Made by a program: the position numbers and the translations under genes
From: JANOQP01 sp044227705
GTDB taxonomy: Bacteria > Bacteroidota > Bacteroidia > Chitinophagales > Saprospiraceae
DNA length: 9,444 nucleotides
Reading direction: 5' to 3'
Assembly (NCBI GenBank): GCA_044227705.1
Contig: JBGAWE010000177.1
Coordinates: forward strand, 1-9,444
Shown: piece by piece, positions 7,901 through 9,444 of the stretch
Layout: every line of letters starts with the position of its first letter
How positions within the stretch are numbered: the stretch's first letter is position 1
Notes under the pieces: model-generated
Told to the model about the DNA's origin: nothing
Databases searched by the model: none
Seen by the model: only the letters and a program-made list of their open reading frames with translations

Positions 7901-8749
7901 AGGCGCTTTGAACGTCCGGGCGAACAGGTCGAGGCCCTCGAAGCGGCGGGTGAAGTCCAGTTTTTGGTTGAGGTAAATCAGGCTCCCCACGACGGGGATG
8001 AGGAGCAGCGCGCCGGTCGCCGCCTGATACCGCTCGGCCAGCATCCGCGAGGCCGTGTTGATGAAGACGAAGAAGGCGCAGAGGGCGGCGAGATAGAGCC
8101 AGAACTTGATGTAGAGAAAGGCCCGATAGTCGATTGGCTGGCTGGCCTTGAGGTAGCCGATGGCCGCGCCGTCGCGGTTTCTTATTGAAAAAGAAGTCGG
8201 CTCGTCGCTCAAGTCCAGCCCGCTCGGCACGTTGCTGTTCGCCGGGAAGGCCTTGTTCCCCACGAAGTCGGCGGCGGCAAAGGCGTGTTTTACGGGGATC
8301 AAAGTGTAGGCCGTCATGTCGCCGAACGGCTGGCGGAGCACCTCATAACTGCCCGACGGCAGCTTTTGCATCGACGGCTGGAAGGGGCCGCGCTGCCATT
8401 TTTGAATCATGGCGGCGTCCGGCACGGCCCGGTTGTTTGTCCAAAAAACGAGCGAGTCGCCCTTCACGAGGCAAATGGTGAACGGCTCGGCGGCGACCTT
8501 TGCCAACTTATCGCCGTGCGGCTCCGCGTCGGCGCCGTCCTTCGGGGGGCGGGAGAGGTGGGTCTTGAAAAAATCCTGCTCGTCGGAGAGCCATCGGGCG
8601 GCTGTTTTTTCCTTTGCCCGCAAATAGGTCTCTATGTCTTTGGCGTAGCGGCCGACCGGTTCGACGGATTTGCTCCAACAGTCAAAACCGATGGCCATCC
8701 CGACGAGGGCGATGGCCACCCCGAGGTGGATGAGCAGCTTTTTGCGCAT
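4994..8749 (-). CDS. Large multi-pass sensor histidine kinase (HAMP-HisKA-HATPase)
   Basis: A 1251-residue membrane sensor kinase, far longer than the usual 400-700 residues. Hydrophobicity read by eye gives about twelve spans: 5-21, 213-231, 243-260, 291-306, 326-346, 367-386, 404-419, 428-446, 455-473, 724-749, 771-788 and 939-959. Basic loops (such as HRHFRVRGYR and SRR) fall on the predicted cytoplasmic side each time. Three extracytoplasmic regions result: about 22-212, 474-723 and 789-938; the last looks like a Cache/PAS-type sensor (VNLYDIDGRLTFTS). A HAMP linker follows (about 960-1012). The phosphoacceptor is H1037 in QVAHEIRNPLTTMKLS. The ATPase domain has the N box NLILNGLQA (N1154), G1 DNGGG (from D1184), an F box IFEPNF and G2 SGTGLGL (1207-1213). 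The core resembles NtrY-type kinases. All key residues are present. The ATG at 8747-8749 begins MRKKLLIHL directly before span 1; a TTG 17 codons upstream is less likely. No receiver or output regulator is adjacent. The ligand is unknown. Confidence 0.93.
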   Translation of the reverse strand: MRKKLLIHLGVAIALVGMAIGFDCWSKSVEPVGRYAKDIETYLRAKEKTAARWLSDEQDFFKTHLSRPPKDGADAEPHGDKLAKVAAEPFTICLVKGDSLVFWTNNRAVPDAAMIQKWQRGPFQPSMQKLPSGSYEVLRQPFGDMTAYTLIPVKHAFAAADFVGNKAFPANSNVPSGLDLSDEPTSFSIRNRDGAAIGYLKASQPIDYRAFLYIKFWLYLAALCAFFVFINTASRMLAERYQAATGALLLIPVVGSLIYLNQKLDFTRRFEGLDLFARTFKAPFLSNSIGDMLLNIGVLLWLMVFFHRHFRVRGYRNLPVGMRFAVSVGNYMSVVVSILISAWIFRELVFSSNISFDFSNVFNLDMYSIMAIVGVIFLLMAMFLFSHRMVISVFSADLTRMQRTLASVVAVGISAPLMWKFKDDLDVDLGIMIAFSLIYSMAFDYFVDQKTNKMTWAIAWLFVFSWFTTILLFKYNDIKDHNSRLHYAGIMASDRDSLAEVQLEELRNQLRTAPGFAGMFAPYRFKTGMDSLRRFVDQRFFEKRYLFQHYKYELAGFDADNIEAIDGQRVRLFTSLDSFWHRAEPVIGQDLRLYRSGTGSSYLMRLTIAPRLDTAHQMSLYFIVDRERRTPTNVFAHLFFSQPFKNLVLLPRYQYAIFKNDRRVEEVGKLSDYTTQVDSFPQNPGQFKRYKQRGDDRDVLSYRSPDKSTVVILSRRTGGILKQMYLFSSIFATLSIFMILLAGINSILHFLPEYFQFYLTPKGSLSRRIQFWMGTVIIGSFAIIGYLTYSNFDDASQDNLKEQLNKSTSAMISQIEQSADKWNTSGSLTTRALQSTIDSLAKFHSIDVNLYDIDGRLTFTSQPGLRQMGAVSPIMSSYALFALKNQGLSEKIDQEHTGSFEYTTDYLPLIGRDQKPVAFIGVPYYLKGTGIRTDVSDFIGKLLTLYVFLLLAAAIIAGEVSKSIAKPIKALGDRMQSTKLEEKNDAVYIKGQDDLEELRNLVGEFNRMIDKIEESKGLLARSEREGAWRKMARQVAHEIRNPLTTMKLSMQQLERSVAIDPDNFEANLRKTSNRLITQIDDLAEIAGDFYLYAEINNPPKNDVILNNIVESVFDLFGGDDNADLRLHQLPEGVKYHALGSNSHLGRVFKNLILNGLQAVPFGQRGKIDVTIYEDNGMAVVKVADNGGGVPAEIRDKIFEPNFTTKSSGTGLGLPICKSIIDALDGRMWFEVREGEGTDFFIALPIQYVEKE

Positions 8750-8959
8750 GGGAAAGGAAGGCGTGTCGTGTTTCAGAAAAAGATTAGTTCGCGCTTTCAA
8801 AGTGGAGCTGGAGGGTCGGCCGGATTATGTGCCGCGTCACAGGTTGGTTCTTCCGGGGGTAAAAATATGCTGGCCTCTTTTAATCTGAACCCGATGCCAC
8901 AACACTCTTTCGGGTAATTTTTTCACGAGGGGCTGTTGGCCGGTGTTGGTTCTAAATCA

Positions 8960-8986
8960 TTGACGGAAACAGACTTTAGATATTCG
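8960..8986 (+). promoter_or_regulatory. Candidate rnpB promoter
   Basis: TTGAC at 8960-8964 is followed after about 16 bases by TATTCG at 8981-8986, about eight bases before the expected 5' end of rnpB. The arrangement is compatible with the Bacteroidota promoter pattern (TTTG near -33 and TAnnTTTG near -7), but each box matches only in part. It was placed because rnpB needs a promoter here. Confidence 0.3.
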
Positions 8987-8994
8987 AAAAAATA

Positions 8995-9365
8995 AACTGC
9001 AAGCCGCCCTGCCGCCTCGACTCGTCGGGGAGGAAAGTCCGGACAACACAGGGCACCACACCACCTAACCGGTGGGCCACCGAGCAATCGGTGGACAGAA
9101 AGGGTCACAGAGAACAACCGCCTCCGAGCAATCGGCGGCAAGGGTGAAAACGTGCGGTAAGAGCGCACGGCCTCCCGCAGCAATGCGGGACGCGGACAAA
9201 CCTTGTGGGTTGCAATGCCAAATACACTTCGCTCTCCCCTCGGGGAGGCCGGTCGGCCCGATTGGCGGCAACGGCGGAGGGGGTAGGCAGCGTCAGATAA
9301 ATGGCAGGGGCGGCGGCCGCTTTCGAGCGGCCGACGAACAGAATCCGGCTTACAGGCTTGCAGTT
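8995..9365 (+). ncRNA. rnpB: RNase P RNA, bacterial type A
   Basis: The catalytic RNA of ribonuclease P, which cuts the 5' leader from tRNA precursors together with the RnpA protein. About 371 nt, a normal size. Universal blocks are present in order: GAGGAAAGTCCGGAC (9030-9044), ACAGAGAACA (from 9107), AAGGGTGAAAACGTGCGG and TAAGAGCGCAC (from about 9140), TGCAATGCCAAATACA (from 9212), GGGTAGGC and AGATAAATG, and ACAGAATCCGGCTTA near the 3' end. Helices I can pair: P1 (8995-9005 with 9355-9365, perfect), P2 (9007-9013 with 9303-9309), P3 (CCTCGAC with GTCGGGG), P8 (9061-9065 with 9071-9075), P9 (9077-9094, GCAA loop), a P13/P14-region hairpin (9173-9190, GCAA loop) and P19 (9315-9332, TTCG loop). 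Only about six bases separate GGGTAGGC from AGATAAATG, so P18 appears to be missing. Eight Ts follow P1 directly. The ends are set by P1 and could shift by a base or two. Confidence 0.97.
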
Positions 9366-9386
9366 TTTTTTCGCCCTGGCTGAAGG

Positions 9387-9444
9387 CTAAACCGCCAGCT
9401 GGAACTCCCTCAAAGTGTCGTTGAGCGACACCTTTTTGTCGGTG
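9387..9444 (-). CDS. C-terminal end of an unidentified protein (partial)
   Basis: Eighteen codons and a TAG stop (9387-9389) read in from the right edge: TDKKVSLNDTLREFQLAV. The peptide is charged and helix-like, and its third codon positions are mostly G or C, as in the other genes here, which supports real coding. The gene converges on rnpB, with 21 bases between its stop and the end of P1. Too little is present to name a family. The opposite frame shows no start, so minus is the better strand. Moderate confidence only. Confidence 0.5.
   Translation of the reverse strand, partial: TDKKVSLNDTLREFQLAV
9415..9437 (+). terminator. Possible rnpB transcription terminator
   Basis: GTGTCG and CGACAC form a perfect six-pair stem around TTGAG, followed by C and five Ts. 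This is a compact intrinsic terminator in the plus orientation, about 50 bases past the end of P1. It lies inside the last codons of the converging minus-strand gene. An alternative is that the T8 run at 9364-9371, directly after P1, ends transcription. Confidence 0.45.

Noticed and set aside
8889..8923. Hairpin ACCCGA/TCGGGT with a 15-base loop followed by AATTTTTT
   Set aside because: It looks like a plus-strand terminator but has no upstream plus-strand gene, the loop is long, and the stem is only six pairs. It lies in the divergent kinase/rnpB gap and may be chance.
8750..8994. Possible kinase promoter (minus-strand TATTTTTA near 8866-8873)
   Set aside because: One box resembles the -7 element but I could not find a matching -33 box at the right distance, so it is not listed as a feature.
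9080..9135. Direct repeat CCGAGCAATCGG, two copies 44 bases apart, like a short repeat array
   Set aside because: Both copies are GCAA-capped hairpin arms of RNase P RNA; there is no array.

Overview
The window looks chromosomal and comes from a GC-rich member of the Bacteroidota. I judge the GC content by eye at a little under 60%. The main evidence is the protein families: a DUF4403 protein, a beta-barrel-like exported protein, a very large membrane-bound histidine kinase, and exported proteins whose signal peptides end in the A-Q style common in this phylum. The gene starts also lack convincing Shine-Dalgarno sequences and have A/T-rich leaders instead. A saprospirian such as a Lewinella relative is a guess only.

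Every protein gene I can support lies on the minus strand, so the layout is best read from right to left. At the far right (9387-9444) is the tail of an unidentified minus-strand gene. Next is rnpB, the RNA subunit of RNase P, on the plus strand (about 8995-9365). After a 245-bp divergent gap comes a 1251-residue sensor histidine kinase (8749 to 4994) with about twelve predicted membrane spans, then an exported DUF4403 protein (4927 to 3554). These two are probably co-transcribed and are followed by a hairpin that may end the transcript (3531-3549).

The left third is a compact five-gene minus-strand cluster with 24-39 bp spacers. In order of transcription it holds an exported beta-barrel-like protein (3435 to 2647), an AraC-family regulator (2622 to 1738), an exported cupin + NTF2-like fusion protein (1711 to 842), a TMEM175/DUF1211 potassium-channel-like membrane protein (802 to 218), and the N-terminal part of an aldo/keto reductase that runs off the left edge (192 to 1). 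The natural inference is a small stress or metabolite-response operon controlled by its own AraC regulator. No substrate can be read from the sequence. A/T-rich motifs related to RTTGAAAWTCAAY recur at the gene junctions of this cluster.

I saw no tRNA, CRISPR array, insertion sequence, integrase, phage gene or broken gene. No stretch longer than 300 bases lacks a gene; the longest is 8750-8994. The least conventional items are the kinase, with three separate extracytoplasmic regions and no partner regulator nearby, the secreted cupin-NTF2 fusion, the junction motifs, and an RNase P RNA that seems to lack helix P18. I found no clear evidence of a wholly new multi-gene system.
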